DNA of 64,000 bases from Caldimonas manganoxidans ATCC BAA-369 (GCF_000381125.1 NZ_KB905934.1:1-64000); one strand, 5' to 3'; shown: positions 1 to 8,537, counted from the first letter of the stretch. Notes: generated by a model not told the origin, from the sequence alone. Program-made: numbers and translations.

Positions 1-407
1 TACTGGCTGGCCGGCAGCGTCTTGGGCGGGCTGTCCGAGTCCTGCACCTGCACCGCCGAGACGTTTTGCATCGTGAGCGGATAGAGGTGCCCCGGCGTGA
101 CCGGGTTGGGCAAGGCTTCGCCGGTGACCGTGCCTGGCGTGACTTGAGTGCTGTGCCCGTAGAGCGCCAGCGCCAGGTTGACCGGGATGAGTTCCTCCAG
201 CGTGCAGGCGAACTCGCCCTTCTTGGTCTTGATGAGCTGCAGGTCGGTCAGGCGCTGGCCGGACTGCGCCTCCTGGTGCTCGATGGTGTCCACCGACAGC
301 GACACCTTCAGTTCCGGCACGTTGCCGACGAAGGTGAGGCCGGCCGGATTGCCGGCCGCATCGCGCGCGCCGATGTAGACGCGTCCCTGTCCAGAGAAGT
401 AGGCCAT
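1..407 (-). CDS. Phage tail tube protein, partial (C-terminus beyond window)
   Basis: The start codon lies just below the preceding 70-aa gene and 135 codons are visible before the window edge. The N-terminus begins MAYFSGQGRVYIG and continues with a GNVPELKVSLSVDTIEHQEA segment, the style of major tail tube proteins of siphophages. The position, directly after the head-tail connector genes, fits a protein that polymerises into the inner tail tube. It is cut by the window boundary, not truncated by mutation. The assignment rests on order and sequence style. Confidence 0.65.
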   Translation of the reverse strand, partial: MAYFSGQGRVYIGARDAAGNPAGLTFVGNVPELKVSLSVDTIEHQEAQSGQRLTDLQLIKTKKGEFACTLEELIPVNLALALYGHSTQVTPGTVTGEALPNPVTPGHLYPLTMQNVSAVQVQDSDSPPKTLPASQ

Positions 408-409
408 GG

Positions 410-622
410 TCAGTCTCCCGTGGAGCTTGCCGCGGCGGCAGGACCGTCACGGCGCGAGGATTTGAGGGATGGGATCGAGGACTCCGGCGTGACGAGCCGG
501 GCCACGCCCTGGGCGATCAGCCAGCGGGCGCTGGTCTCGGGCAGGTCCAGCCGCGCGCCAGCGGGCAGGCGTTGGCCTGCGTGGGTGTGGGGTTGGAGCA
601 GTTCGATGGAGAGATTGGGCAT
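410..622 (-). CDS. Small phage structural-region protein, 70 aa
   Basis: Begins MPNLSIELLQPHTHAG. It sits between the tail-terminator-like gene and the tail tube gene, with a few bases on each side. The visible core (PAGARLDLPETSARWLIAQG) resembles the short DUF7210-type proteins found at this place in many siphophage head-tail modules. No enzyme motif, signal peptide or membrane segment is visible. A structural or assembly role is inferred from position only. A longer reading of the same frame upstream would run antisense-like through the neighbouring gene and was not used. Confidence 0.6.
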   Translation of the reverse strand: MPNLSIELLQPHTHAGQRLPAGARLDLPETSARWLIAQGVARLVTPESSIPSLKSSRRDGPAAAASSTGD

Positions 623-629
623 AAGGGGG

Positions 630-1055
630 TCATCCTGTCTGGGTGAGGTCGAGGGCATGGGTGCGGTAGCGGATTTCGTAACGGGCGGGCAGCGCGACGG
701 CCCCGGCGTCGGCTTCGTCGAACTCCCATTCGCAGTCGATCTCGCGCACGGCGATGGCCAAACCGCCCAAATTCGGGTCGGCGAGCATGGCCGCGTGCGC
801 CGCGGTGAGCAGCCGGTCGGCCACGTCGAAGGCATCCGCGCCGCGCGCCACCACGGCAAGCCGGACAGACAGCTGCCGGTCGACGAGATGGTTGGCGTGG
901 GCCGTGATGCTGTCGCCCTCGACGAACAGCAGCAGCGCCGGACTGGCCTCGCGGGTAACCGGCACGGCCGGCATGCGCAGCACCGGGATCGGTGCAATCG
1001 CCGATGACAAGCGTGCGACGACCTCCCGCAAGAGGCGCTCGCGGATGGAGTTCAT
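630..1055 (-). CDS. Tail terminator / tail completion-like protein
   Basis: A 141-aa protein starting MNSIRERLLREVVARL. It has an N-terminal amphipathic helix followed by a beta-rich body (LSVRLAVVARGADAFDVADR, then a CEWEFDEADAG stretch). This is the size and layout of minor tail proteins of the gpU/gpZ type that close the tail tube and join it to the head. It lies between the connector and the tail tube genes, as expected for a terminator. Family assignment is by size, position and style, so moderate. Confidence 0.55.
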   Translation of the reverse strand: MNSIRERLLREVVARLSSAIAPIPVLRMPAVPVTREASPALLLFVEGDSITAHANHLVDRQLSVRLAVVARGADAFDVADRLLTAAHAAMLADPNLGGLAIAVREIDCEWEFDEADAGAVALPARYEIRYRTHALDLTQTG

Positions 1056-1065
1056 GGGGCATTCC

Positions 1066-1344
1066 TCAGAGCTGGGAGAGAAAGGCGCGATGCTCGGCGC
1101 CGTCGCCGATGGCGCGCACGTCGCGCACCTGATAGCTGCTGCCCGCCACCTCGACCGTGTCCCCGACGGCCAGCGTCATCCAAGACGCCGGGTAGTCGAT
1201 CTGATAGTCCCGCGACAGTGCCAGCCCGTCGAGCACCGTCTCGTCCGGGGCGCGGAAGGCGCAATGCACCGTGGTGCCCGCGACCGTGACGACGGTCAGC
1301 AGTCCGGCATTGCGTGCCGCTTCGTACAGCGTTTCAACGTCCAT
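1066..1344 (-). CDS. Head-tail joining protein (gpFII-like connector)
   Basis: A 92-aa protein starting MDVETLYEAARNAGLLTVVT. Its ATG overlaps the TGA stop of the capsid gene by one base (TGATG), so translation is probably coupled. A longer in-frame start 14 codons upstream would lie inside the capsid gene and is unlikely. The beta-rich sequence (VTVAGTTVHCAFRAPDET, then DYPASWMTLAVGDTVEVAG) and its place directly after the major capsid gene match lambda gpFII-like proteins that bridge portal/adaptor and tail. Confidence 0.65.
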   Translation of the reverse strand: MDVETLYEAARNAGLLTVVTVAGTTVHCAFRAPDETVLDGLALSRDYQIDYPASWMTLAVGDTVEVAGSSYQVRDVRAIGDGAEHRAFLSQL

Positions 1345-2345
1345 CAGGACGCCAGCACCTTCACCAACACGGCCGGGCGATGGCACATCGGCAGTGGGTT
1401 GGACTGGGTGTGGATGTCGGTGCCGCGGTCGAACTTGCGCGGCTCCTGCTTGGCGTACAGCGGCTGGCCCAGCGTGTTGGCCGTCTCGTTGAAGTCGGCC
1501 GGCGCGAAGTAGGTGGCGAAGGTGTCCACCGTGCCCAGCGGGAAGGCGTGGCCCTCGCCGGCGGCGATGAAGCGGCGCGTGGTGTCGCCGTCGCTGGCCT
1601 CGCCCGAATATTCCTCGAAGGTGATGCCAGCGAAGGTAAAGCCCGCGCGCATGTCCGAGCGCAGGGCCAGGCTGTCCTGCCAGCGGTCGTAGGCGGCGAC
1701 GACCTTCTCATGGCTGGTCAGCGCATCGAAGAACTCCTCGGACACCAGGCAGTGGATGCCGGTCATGCGCTCGCCCATGAGGTTCTTTTCCATGTAGCGC
1801 TTGAGCTCGAGACACTTCTTCTTGACGTCGGTGCCCGGGTTGCCGAGCTGAAAGTTGATGACCTTGGGCGAGATCTCGAACAAGTCGAACAGGTTGTAGA
1901 GCTCGGTGCCGTCGGCATCGAGGATGCTGCCTTTCAAGGCACCCATGCGCAGATGCTCCAGGGTGATGGCGTGCTTGTTGCGCATTGCCTGCAGGTGCTC
2001 GGCCATCACCGCCGCCACGGTCTGCACCTCGGTCTCCGAACCGAAGGCGCGGATGCCCTGCACTTCCTCGGGCAGCACCACGTCGTCGTGCGGGATGTGC
2101 GGGATGCCGAACGAGCGCAGCTTGCGCTTGCCGCGCTTGGCCACCGTGCCGGGCGAGCCCACCGGCATCGTCGGCAGCAGGGTGAGCACGCCGTTCTTCT
2201 CCTCCACGGCGACCGAGCGAAAGCGAACCGGCTTGGCTGGGAACAGACCCATCTCTTCCAGGCGGCCGTAGTTGTTGGGCAGGATGTTGATGGCGGCGGT
2301 CAGCGCCGACATCGAGAAGGCGGGGTTCTCGAAGGGGTTGTTCAT
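1344..2345 (-). CDS. Major capsid protein (lambda gpE family)
   Basis: 333 aa, starting MNNPFENPAFSMSALTAAIN. It builds the icosahedral shell. The N-terminal INILPNNYGRLEEMGLFP segment, the KRKLRSFGIPHIPHDDVVLP stretch and the late segment YAKQEPRKFDRGTDIHTQSN are characteristic of the phage capsid protein E family, and the length is typical. The start chosen is two bases after the decoration gene stop. The 30 residues further upstream are low-quality out-of-gene sequence. It follows protease and decoration genes in the standard lambda order. Confidence 0.92.
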   Translation of the reverse strand: MNNPFENPAFSMSALTAAINILPNNYGRLEEMGLFPAKPVRFRSVAVEEKNGVLTLLPTMPVGSPGTVAKRGKRKLRSFGIPHIPHDDVVLPEEVQGIRAFGSETEVQTVAAVMAEHLQAMRNKHAITLEHLRMGALKGSILDADGTELYNLFDLFEISPKVINFQLGNPGTDVKKKCLELKRYMEKNLMGERMTGIHCLVSEEFFDALTSHEKVVAAYDRWQDSLALRSDMRAGFTFAGITFEEYSGEASDGDTTRRFIAAGEGHAFPLGTVDTFATYFAPADFNETANTLGQPLYAKQEPRKFDRGTDIHTQSNPLPMCHRPAVLVKVLAS

Positions 2346-2347
2346 CG

Positions 2348-2725
2348 TCAGACTCCTTTGCGCACGAGGATGCCCAGGCTCTTGAGCTGCGCGATGGCAG
2401 CCTGCTTTTCCGAGGCGGTGATGGCGGCGGGCCACGCCAGGGCGTGATCGGCGACGATGGCGTGGCGGGCCAGCATCAGCCCGTCCTCGCGGTCGATGAG
2501 CGTGGCGTCCACGGCTTGCATCAGCACGCCGGCGGCCACCTGGCTGCCATCGGTGGCCGATGGGTCGAGTCTCTTGACCTTGCCGGTGGCGGTGACCAAG
2601 CCGACGACCGCGCCCAGGGGCAAGTTCTGGCCCGCGCCGACCGTGACCTGGTCGCGGGAATAGAGATTGGGCGCTTCGTACTTCAGAAGATCGCCCAGGT
2701 TCAGTCCTTCGGTGATGGCGGGCAT
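2348..2725 (-). CDS. Head decoration protein (lambda gpD family)
   Basis: 125 aa, starting MPAITEGLNLGDLLKYEAPN. Decoration proteins bind the outside of the expanded capsid as trimers and stabilise it against DNA pressure. The segments LGAVVGLVTATGKVKRLDPS and AAGVLMQAVDAT are typical of the gpD fold, and the size is right. It sits between the protease and the capsid gene, as in lambda. The C-terminus (AIAQLKSLGILVRKGV) is the usual family ending. Confidence 0.85.
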   Translation of the reverse strand: MPAITEGLNLGDLLKYEAPNLYSRDQVTVGAGQNLPLGAVVGLVTATGKVKRLDPSATDGSQVAAGVLMQAVDATLIDREDGLMLARHAIVADHALAWPAAITASEKQAAIAQLKSLGILVRKGV

Positions 2726-2726
2726 G

Positions 2727-3050
2727 TCACTTCTCCTTGCCGGCGCGGGCGCGGGCCGCCTGCACCAGGGGGTTGTCGTGGAGGGATGGGGGATTCGGCT
2801 TGGCCGCATCCGGCGCGATGTGGCTGTGGATCTCCTGCCCGCTGGCGCGGACAGCCAGCAGCTGGCTGCGCACCTGGGCGGGTGGCGTGCGTGCGGCGAG
2901 GTAAGCGGCGATGCGCTCGGGGCAGCCCGCCAGCGCGCACAGTTCGGCGATCTCCTGTGCGTCATCGATGCTCATCGGCGGATGCGCGCCAACAGCGCGA
3001 TCAGGATCAGCACCAAGCCCAGGGTCAGCAGGGGTTCCGGGTTCATTCAT
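2727..3050 (-). CDS. Probable nested scaffold protein (in-frame within protease gene)
   Basis: An internal ATG in the protease frame (MNEPGTPADPGLG) is preceded by GGAG six bases upstream, which would give a 107-aa protein with the same C-terminus as the protease. In lambda the scaffold Nu3 is made exactly this way from within gene C. The product would contain the helical segment SIDDAQEIAELCALAG and a basic end (ARARAGKEK), suitable for scaffold-capsid contacts. The ribosome site is seen directly; expression is inference. Confidence 0.5.
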   Translation of the reverse strand: MNEPGTPADPGLGADPDRAVGAHPPMSIDDAQEIAELCALAGCPERIAAYLAARTPPAQVRSQLLAVRASGQEIHSHIAPDAAKPNPPSLHDNPLVQAARARAGKEK

Positions 3051-3935
3051 GACATGCTCCAGTCGTGGTGAGTGAAGGTGTCCCGGCGGCGCGAAGGCAC
3101 GCGTCGCCGGCGGTGAAAGTGCCGCGGTCAAATCGGCCAGCAGGTCGTCGAAGGTGCCGATGGCATCGGCCAGCCCTGCCGCGACGGCGTCCTGTCCGAA
3201 GAACACGCCGGCTTCGGTGGCACGCACCGCGTCCGCGCTCAAGCCGCGATGGCGGGCCACGGTGTCGACAAACAGGCCGTAGATCCGATCCACCTCGCGC
3301 TTGAGCAAGGCGTGGGCTTCGTCCGAGATCGGCTCGTGCGGGTTGAGGTCGTTCTTGCGTGCGCCGGCGAACACGGTCGTGTACCGGATGCCATCCTGGG
3401 CATCGCGCACCGACTGATCCGCGTGCATGGCGATGACGCCAATCGAGCCAACGCCTGCGGTCCGGGTAACCACGAGGCGGCTGGCAGCCGAGCCGATGGC
3501 GTAGGCCGCCGAGTAGGCCATGTCGTTGGCCAGCGCCCAGACTGGCTTGATCTGTGCGGCCGCACGCACGCGGTCGGCCAGGTCGAACACGCCACCGGAC
3601 TCGCCGCCGGGTGAGTCGATGTCCAGCACGATGGCCGCGACCGCTGGGTCGGCGATCGCCGCATCCAGCTGCGCGGCGATGTCCTGGTAGCTGGTCAGCC
3701 CTGAGGCGGCTTCCAGCCCGCCAGTGCGCCGCACCAACGTGCCGTGGATCGGCAAGACGGCGATGCCCGCCTTGGCGGCAGGCGGGCTGCGCAGAGCGGG
3801 TGGCGGTAGCGTCGCTCCTCTATCCGCCAAACCGATGCGCGGCCCCAGCACGGCCAGGATGACCTCAAGTTTCGGGCGATGGATCAGCAGCGGCGCGCCA
3901 AATAGACGCGCCGCCAGATGCGGCAACGGGATCAT
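2727..3935 (-). CDS. S49-family head maturation protease (gpC-like)
   Basis: 402 aa. An SppA-type serine protease that processes scaffold and portal during prohead maturation. The nucleophile is probably Ser142 in MAYSAAYAIGSAA. The general base is probably Lys194 in GARKND, 52 residues downstream, the spacing I recall for the lambda gpC dyad. The conserved VLDIDSPGG loop is at about residues 104-111. The C-terminal third, after about residue 295, is non-catalytic, Pro/Ala-rich and helical, and has its own internal start (separate entry). It lies between portal and decoration genes. Confidence 0.9.
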   Translation of the reverse strand: MIPLPHLAARLFGAPLLIHRPKLEVILAVLGPRIGLADRGATLPPPALRSPPAAKAGIAVLPIHGTLVRRTGGLEAASGLTSYQDIAAQLDAAIADPAVAAIVLDIDSPGGESGGVFDLADRVRAAAQIKPVWALANDMAYSAAYAIGSAASRLVVTRTAGVGSIGVIAMHADQSVRDAQDGIRYTTVFAGARKNDLNPHEPISDEAHALLKREVDRIYGLFVDTVARHRGLSADAVRATEAGVFFGQDAVAAGLADAIGTFDDLLADLTAALSPPATRAFAPPGHLHSPRLEHVMNEPGTPADPGLGADPDRAVGAHPPMSIDDAQEIAELCALAGCPERIAAYLAARTPPAQVRSQLLAVRASGQEIHSHIAPDAAKPNPPSLHDNPLVQAARARAGKEK

Positions 3936-3945
3936 GCGGGTTCCT

Positions 3946-5433
3946 TCAGGCGGCCGGCGCAGGGCTATCGGCGGCCTGTGCGTTGGGTTCGGCGCTGCCG
4001 CCGCCCTTGGTCGTGCGGCGCGGATCGGAGTCGAAGATCAGGCCGAGGTCATCGGCACGCTGGTTGTCGGCGGCGATCTCGCGGTCCACATCCTCGGCGT
4101 CGTAGCCAAAGGCCGAGATCGCTTCCGAGCGGCTCATGAGGCCCGCGCGGATCGCCAGCAGCATCGCCTTGAACTCTTTTTCGGGGTCGACCCACTGCCA
4201 GCCCTGGGGAATCCATTTGCAGGCCAGATACTCCCGCCGGCGGCGGGCATAGCCGGGCGCCGTGAGGCCGCCGGCCAGCACGGCCTGATCGAGCCAGGCG
4301 TTCCACACCGGGCGGCACAGCTGGTGCACCAGCACGCCGTGCTGGATCGCCTCGGTGCGGCGGCGGAATTCCAAGAGCCCCGCGCGGATGGAGGAGTAGT
4401 TCACGCCGGAGAGGTCTCCGGTCAATTGCTCGTAGGTCACGCCGATGGCCGCGGCGACCGCGCGAAACTGCGCGCGCAGGAACTCGCCGTAGCTGCCGCC
4501 CACATCGGCCGGATCGGAGAACTTCACGTCCTCGCCCGGCTCCAAAATCTGCAAGGTTCCGGGCTCCATCCCCGCCAGCGCGATGCCGGCATCGTTGGCC
4601 ACGCCTTCGCCCATCAGGTTGTCCTCGGGAGCAAGCCGCGTGATGAAGCCGGCGAACATCGCCGCGGTTTTCTTGCGCACGAGCTCGGCGTCGTCGTACT
4701 GGTCCAGCTCGTTGAGCTTGACCAGCGCGCGCGCGAGCCACGGCTCGCCGCGGATCTGGCCAGGGCGCAGCACGCGGTAGAGGTGCATGATCTCGGTTGC
4801 CGGAACTCGCACCGTCTCCTGCCCGCCCTGGCCCGACATGGGCGCAAGCCGCCCATCTTCGGGGTGGGAGCGATACAGGTGGTAGGCCACGCGCCGCCCC
4901 AGGCTGTCGAACTCGATGCCGGCGCGCACGACGTTGCCCGAGGGCAGTTCCGTGTTGAGATGCAGCGGCAGATGCTCGGCTTCGAGAAGCTGCAATTGCA
5001 GCGGCACGATCAGGCCGTCCTCCGGACGCCGCCAGCGCAGCCGGATCAGGCACTCGCCCCCCTCGAGCATGGCCCGGCAGGCCAGCGCCTGCAGGCCGTA
5101 GAAATCGGTTTGCCCGGTGGTGTCGGCCACCTCCGTCCAGTCGCGCCACAGCGCCTGCACGTCGGCGCGGAAGGCTTCATCCTCGGCCATCGACTGCGGT
5201 TTGATGCCGGTGCCCACCGCGTTGGCGACGAACGCCTCGATACCGGCATTGGCCCAGGCGTTGCGCCGCACCAGGTCGCGGCTCTTGGTGCGCAGTTCGG
5301 CGCTCGTGGCCAGCATCGCCGCCACCGCGCCGGGGTTACCGGGCATCCACGCCAAGGAGCGACGGCCACGGCCGGCGGCCTCGTGCACCGGCGGCCCGCC
5401 GAACAGACTGCGGATCTTCGCGTACCAGGCCAT
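3946..5433 (-). CDS. Portal protein (lambda gpB family)
   Basis: 495 aa, starting MAWYAKIRSLFGGPP. It forms the dodecameric ring at the capsid vertex through which DNA enters and leaves. Family signs are an early SRDLVRRNAWANAGIEAFV segment, GTGIKPQSM, the ARALVKLNELDQYDDAELVR helix and SGVNYSSIRAGLLEFRRR near the middle, all typical of lambda-type portals. Its ATG overlaps the gpW stop by one base (TGATG). The end is Pro/Ala-rich and variable. A reading that extends upstream through gpW in another frame is spurious. Confidence 0.92.
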   Translation of the reverse strand: MAWYAKIRSLFGGPPVHEAAGRGRRSLAWMPGNPGAVAAMLATSAELRTKSRDLVRRNAWANAGIEAFVANAVGTGIKPQSMAEDEAFRADVQALWRDWTEVADTTGQTDFYGLQALACRAMLEGGECLIRLRWRRPEDGLIVPLQLQLLEAEHLPLHLNTELPSGNVVRAGIEFDSLGRRVAYHLYRSHPEDGRLAPMSGQGGQETVRVPATEIMHLYRVLRPGQIRGEPWLARALVKLNELDQYDDAELVRKKTAAMFAGFITRLAPEDNLMGEGVANDAGIALAGMEPGTLQILEPGEDVKFSDPADVGGSYGEFLRAQFRAVAAAIGVTYEQLTGDLSGVNYSSIRAGLLEFRRRTEAIQHGVLVHQLCRPVWNAWLDQAVLAGGLTAPGYARRRREYLACKWIPQGWQWVDPEKEFKAMLLAIRAGLMSRSEAISAFGYDAEDVDREIAADNQRADDLGLIFDSDPRRTTKGGGSAEPNAQAADSPAPAA

Positions 5434-5654
5434 CAGAACCCCTTGCTCGTGGTGATGCGGATCTGCCGCGGCGCCCCCGGCCACAGCCCCGTGGCCACGG
5501 CCTGCTCGAACAGGTCGCGCTTGACCGCCGCGATCGCAGCCTGCAGTTCCTCGACACTGCGGTACTCGACGGTCTTGTCGCCGAAGGTCACGCGTTTTTC
5601 GCCTTTGGCCAGCGCCGCTTCCAAGGCTTCGAGGTGGGCTTGGGTATAGGCCAT
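5433..5654 (-). CDS. gpW-like head-tail joining protein
   Basis: 73 aa, starting MAYTQAHLEALEAALAKGEK. gpW proteins enter the head after packaging and are needed for tail attachment. The pattern of N-terminal helix, short beta hairpin (KRVTFGDKTVEYRS) and second helix (VEELQAAIAAVKRDL) matches the gpW fold and size. It lies directly before the portal gene as in lambda. It shares one base with both the preceding and following genes, suggesting a coupled chain. Confidence 0.8.
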   Translation of the reverse strand: MAYTQAHLEALEAALAKGEKRVTFGDKTVEYRSVEELQAAIAAVKRDLFEQAVATGLWPGAPRQIRITTSKGF

Positions 5655-6046
5655 CAGCGGTAGACCACGAGGTTGATTTCGGTGGAGTCGGCGAAGGACG
5701 CCGCGGTGGTCGCGCAGCCCACATCGACGTGCGTCGGCGTCTTCTCATCCAAGGTCGAGCGCACGATCAGCAGCCGCTGCGTGCCCGTGTTGGTGTTGCT
5801 GCGGGCCACACCCACCCAGCAGTAGTTCGCATCCGGCAGCGGGCTGGCGAAGCTCACGCGGTAGCGGCCGGCTGCGGTGCGGGTCACCGCGGCGACGTTG
5901 TGCGCGGCCCGCACGACGATCTGGCCGCCGACATGGCCAAAGCACACCCAGGCCCGCGCCAGCCCCGGATGGCCGGCATCGATCTTGGTCTGGACCTCGA
6001 TCCCGATGCGGCTGGCCAAGGCGCCGATGCGCGAGGCCAGGCTCAT
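5654..6046 (-). CDS. Tail-fibre-like protein of the head module (short)
   Basis: 130 aa, starting MSLASRIGALASRIGIEVQT. The body (RAWVCFGHVGG, then YRVSFASPLPDANYCWVGVA and TEINLVVYR at the end) looks like the receptor-proximal beta domain of tail fibres. The first 20 residues resemble those of the next gene upstream (MSLA-R---L--R----E), as if both carried the same anchor. It sits between terminase and gpW, where no fibre is expected. The exact role is unknown. Confidence 0.5.
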   Translation of the reverse strand: MSLASRIGALASRIGIEVQTKIDAGHPGLARAWVCFGHVGGQIVVRAAHNVAAVTRTAAGRYRVSFASPLPDANYCWVGVARSNTNTGTQRLLIVRSTLDEKTPTHVDVGCATTAASFADSTEINLVVYR

Positions 6047-6537
6047 CAGAGCAGCGCCCCTTCGAACACGGCGACGAAGTCGGCGTCGGTGTCGCCCACA
6101 TCGCTGGCGGCCACCGCGCCGATGTTGCTGCGCGCCTGCGCGGCTTCGGCCGAGGTGAGCGTCTGCGCCGCATCGAAGCGCACCCGGTTGTTCACCGCCG
6201 CCAGCAAGGCATCCAGGCCGCTGGTGCCGTTTTGCAGCAGTTGCTGGATTTCCAGCAGGGTGTCATAGGCGGCATCGGCCCCGCCCAGGATCTCGGCTTT
6301 GAGCGCATCGAGCAGCGTGACGATCTTGCTCGACGAGTAGGTGCTGGTGGTGGCGACCTGGCTGTCGTCGATCGCGCCCGAGGCCAGCACCGCGGCCTTC
6401 AGTTCGTTGATGGCCGCCACCAGGCTGGATTTGTCGGTGGTGGTGAGGTTGGCGAGATTCCCGGCCTTGGCGCGGACGTCGTTGAACTCCTGCGCGACGC
6501 GGATGACCAGGCTTTCGAGGCGGGTGGCCAGACTCAT
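6046..6537 (-). CDS. Tail-fibre-like, coiled protein of the head module
   Basis: 163 aa, starting MSLATRLESLVIRVAQEFND. It has the segment LTTTDKSSLVAAINELKAAV and a later QTLTSAEAAQARSNIGAVAA stretch. Both are standard repeats of phage tail fibre shafts and of baseplate-attached fibres. Much of it is predicted helical. Its stop shares one base with the start of the next fibre-like gene. Its place directly after the large terminase is unusual; function is not established. Confidence 0.5.
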   Translation of the reverse strand: MSLATRLESLVIRVAQEFNDVRAKAGNLANLTTTDKSSLVAAINELKAAVLASGAIDDSQVATTSTYSSSKIVTLLDALKAEILGGADAAYDTLLEIQQLLQNGTSGLDALLAAVNNRVRFDAAQTLTSAEAAQARSNIGAVAASDVGDTDADFVAVFEGALL

Positions 6538-6573
6538 GGGTTCTCCTTGCGGCGTCAGATCGGCCAGCGGGGA

Positions 6574-8535
6574 TCAGCGCAGCCAGGGGCTGCGGATCAC
6601 ACGCCGGCCGGTGTTTCGGGTTGCAGAAACAGCGAGGCCACCTCGATGGGTGGCCTCGGGAGGTCGTTCGATGGGCATTTCGTTCGACGGCATGGACTCG
6701 CCGGGCGGCGGCAGCCCCAGTTGCCGCTCCAACTCGCGCCAGTGGCGCTCCTCGAAGCGGTCCAGCCCGGCGGCGCTGGCCGCCGCGCGGGCATAGACGT
6801 AGCAGTCCAGGGCTTCGTTGCGCTCGCGCATCTTCTGCCACTCGCGCACCGGGTAGCCGTTGCGGTCGCGGCGGGTGACGAGTTGCTCGGCGCAGAGCTG
6901 CTGGATGAACTCGGCGTCGATCTTGGGCAGGTGGACGTATCCGGCCGGATAGACCGGGGTCGCGCCGTCCTCGGCCACCTCAGGCATCTTCCGCAGGTTG
7001 TTGTAGAGCTCCAGCTTGGCCAGCCCTACCGCCACCGAATACACCTTGATGCCCCGGCGCAGCTTCTTGCCGGCGAGCGAGACGTCCACCGCGGTGGGCG
7101 TGCCGATCAAGGCTGCTCCGCGCGATACGCCTTTGACCGCCATCACACGCGGATCGCGGCAGGCGCGCACGAAGGCGTAGGCCTCCTGGGTCGCAAAGCC
7201 GGTATCCAGCGCGAAGCGGGCCAGCGGCATCGCCGCGCCCGAGGCGTGGGTCCAGGTCTCGGCGACCAGCTCGGCCAGGCGCTGCCACACCGCATCGCGG
7301 GCCGTATCGCCCATCAGCACCCGGTGCTCGACGAGCCAGCATTCCTTGCCGCGCCCGAAGGCCCAGATCGAGGCCTCGATGCGATCCTTCTGCACGTCGG
7401 CGCCGCCGACCAGCAGCAGGCCGCCTGCGGGCACCGTGCCGATGCGGTAATCCTCGCGCCGTTCCAGCAGGCGCTGCCAGTCGGGGGCTTCGCCTTCCTC
7501 GACCCAGGTCTCACCCAGTTCGGTGTTCTTGAAGGTCTTGATCGCCGCAGCCGACCCGGTTTCCTTGCTGACCGCCGCCTCCCAGGCCGCGGCGATGTCG
7601 CGCCAGGCGCGCCAGCCCAGCGGGCTGTACAGGGACGACAGGTGAAAGCCCGCCGTCTTGCCCTGCGCCGTCGCGCGCCACTGGCCGTGCTCGAGCATCC
7701 AGGTCTTGTGGTGCTCGGCAATGGGCGCCTCGCAGGATTCGCAGACGTAGGCCGCCGTCTCCGGACGGCCCTTCTCCCAGCGCAGCCGATCGAAACGCAG
7801 CCATTGCCGGTGGCCGCAGTGCGGACAGGGCACGAAGTAGCGGCGCTGGTCGCTGGCCTCGTACTCGCGTTCGATGGCCGAGGACCCCGCGATGGTGGGC
7901 GTCGAGACGATGAAGATCTTGCGTCGGGCAAAGGTGCGGGTGCGCGCCTCGGCGAGCGAGATCGCATCGCCTTCACCCTCGACATCGAGCGGATAGCCGT
8001 CCACCTCGTCGAGGAACAGATACCGCACCGGCATCGAGCGCAGGCCCACCGCGCTGTTGGCCCCGGTCATCACCAGCACGCCGCCGCGAAACTCCTTGGC
8101 CAGGATCGTGTTGCCCGAATCCCGGCTGCGTGCCGGTGCGATGAGTTCGGAGAGCACCGGCGACTCCTCGATCAGCGGGTCGATGCGCTGCTTGGAGTTG
8201 CGCTTGGCCATTTCCACCGTCGGCCACACCGCCATCATCGGCCCGGGGGCATGGTGGATCACGTAGCCGATCCAGTTCGAGCCCATCTCGGTCGCGCCGA
8301 GTTGGGCCGCCTTCATGAACACCACCCGCTCGACCGGCGAGGTCGGCGACAGGCAATCCATGATCGCCTTCAGGTACGGCGTGCGGCTGGTGCGCCAGCG
8401 CCCCGGCTCGCTCGAGGCCTTGCTGGACAGCACCCGGTGGCGGTCGGCCCACTCGGAGACCGTCAGCGGCGGATCGGGCGTGAGCCCTTCGCGCCAGGCG
8501 CGCTCGATCGCGTCGGCGCCGTCGTACTCGATCAT
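6574..8535 (-). CDS. Terminase large subunit (lambda gpA family)
   Basis: 653 aa, starting MIEYDGADAIERAWREGL. It is the ATP-driven DNA translocase and nuclease that packages phage DNA. The N-terminal ATPase has a Walker-A-like segment FMKAAQLGATEMGSN, a WPTVEMAKR motif and a Walker B in VRYLFLDEVDGYP. A CPHCGHRQ zinc-knuckle-like segment with a later CESC pair follows. The C-terminal nuclease begins near LLVGGADVQKDRIEASIW. Length and order match lambda gpA. It starts two bases after the small terminase stop. Confidence 0.93.
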   Translation of the reverse strand: MIEYDGADAIERAWREGLTPDPPLTVSEWADRHRVLSSKASSEPGRWRTSRTPYLKAIMDCLSPTSPVERVVFMKAAQLGATEMGSNWIGYVIHHAPGPMMAVWPTVEMAKRNSKQRIDPLIEESPVLSELIAPARSRDSGNTILAKEFRGGVLVMTGANSAVGLRSMPVRYLFLDEVDGYPLDVEGEGDAISLAEARTRTFARRKIFIVSTPTIAGSSAIEREYEASDQRRYFVPCPHCGHRQWLRFDRLRWEKGRPETAAYVCESCEAPIAEHHKTWMLEHGQWRATAQGKTAGFHLSSLYSPLGWRAWRDIAAAWEAAVSKETGSAAAIKTFKNTELGETWVEEGEAPDWQRLLERREDYRIGTVPAGGLLLVGGADVQKDRIEASIWAFGRGKECWLVEHRVLMGDTARDAVWQRLAELVAETWTHASGAAMPLARFALDTGFATQEAYAFVRACRDPRVMAVKGVSRGAALIGTPTAVDVSLAGKKLRRGIKVYSVAVGLAKLELYNNLRKMPEVAEDGATPVYPAGYVHLPKIDAEFIQQLCAEQLVTRRDRNGYPVREWQKMRERNEALDCYVYARAAASAAGLDRFEERHWRELERQLGLPPPGESMPSNEMPIERPPEATHRGGLAVSATRNTGRRVIRSPWLR

Positions 8536-8537
8536 CG

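Noticed and set aside
3724-5649. Long plus-strand open frame opposite the portal gene
   Set aside because: High GC gives long antisense frames; the minus-strand portal is clear.
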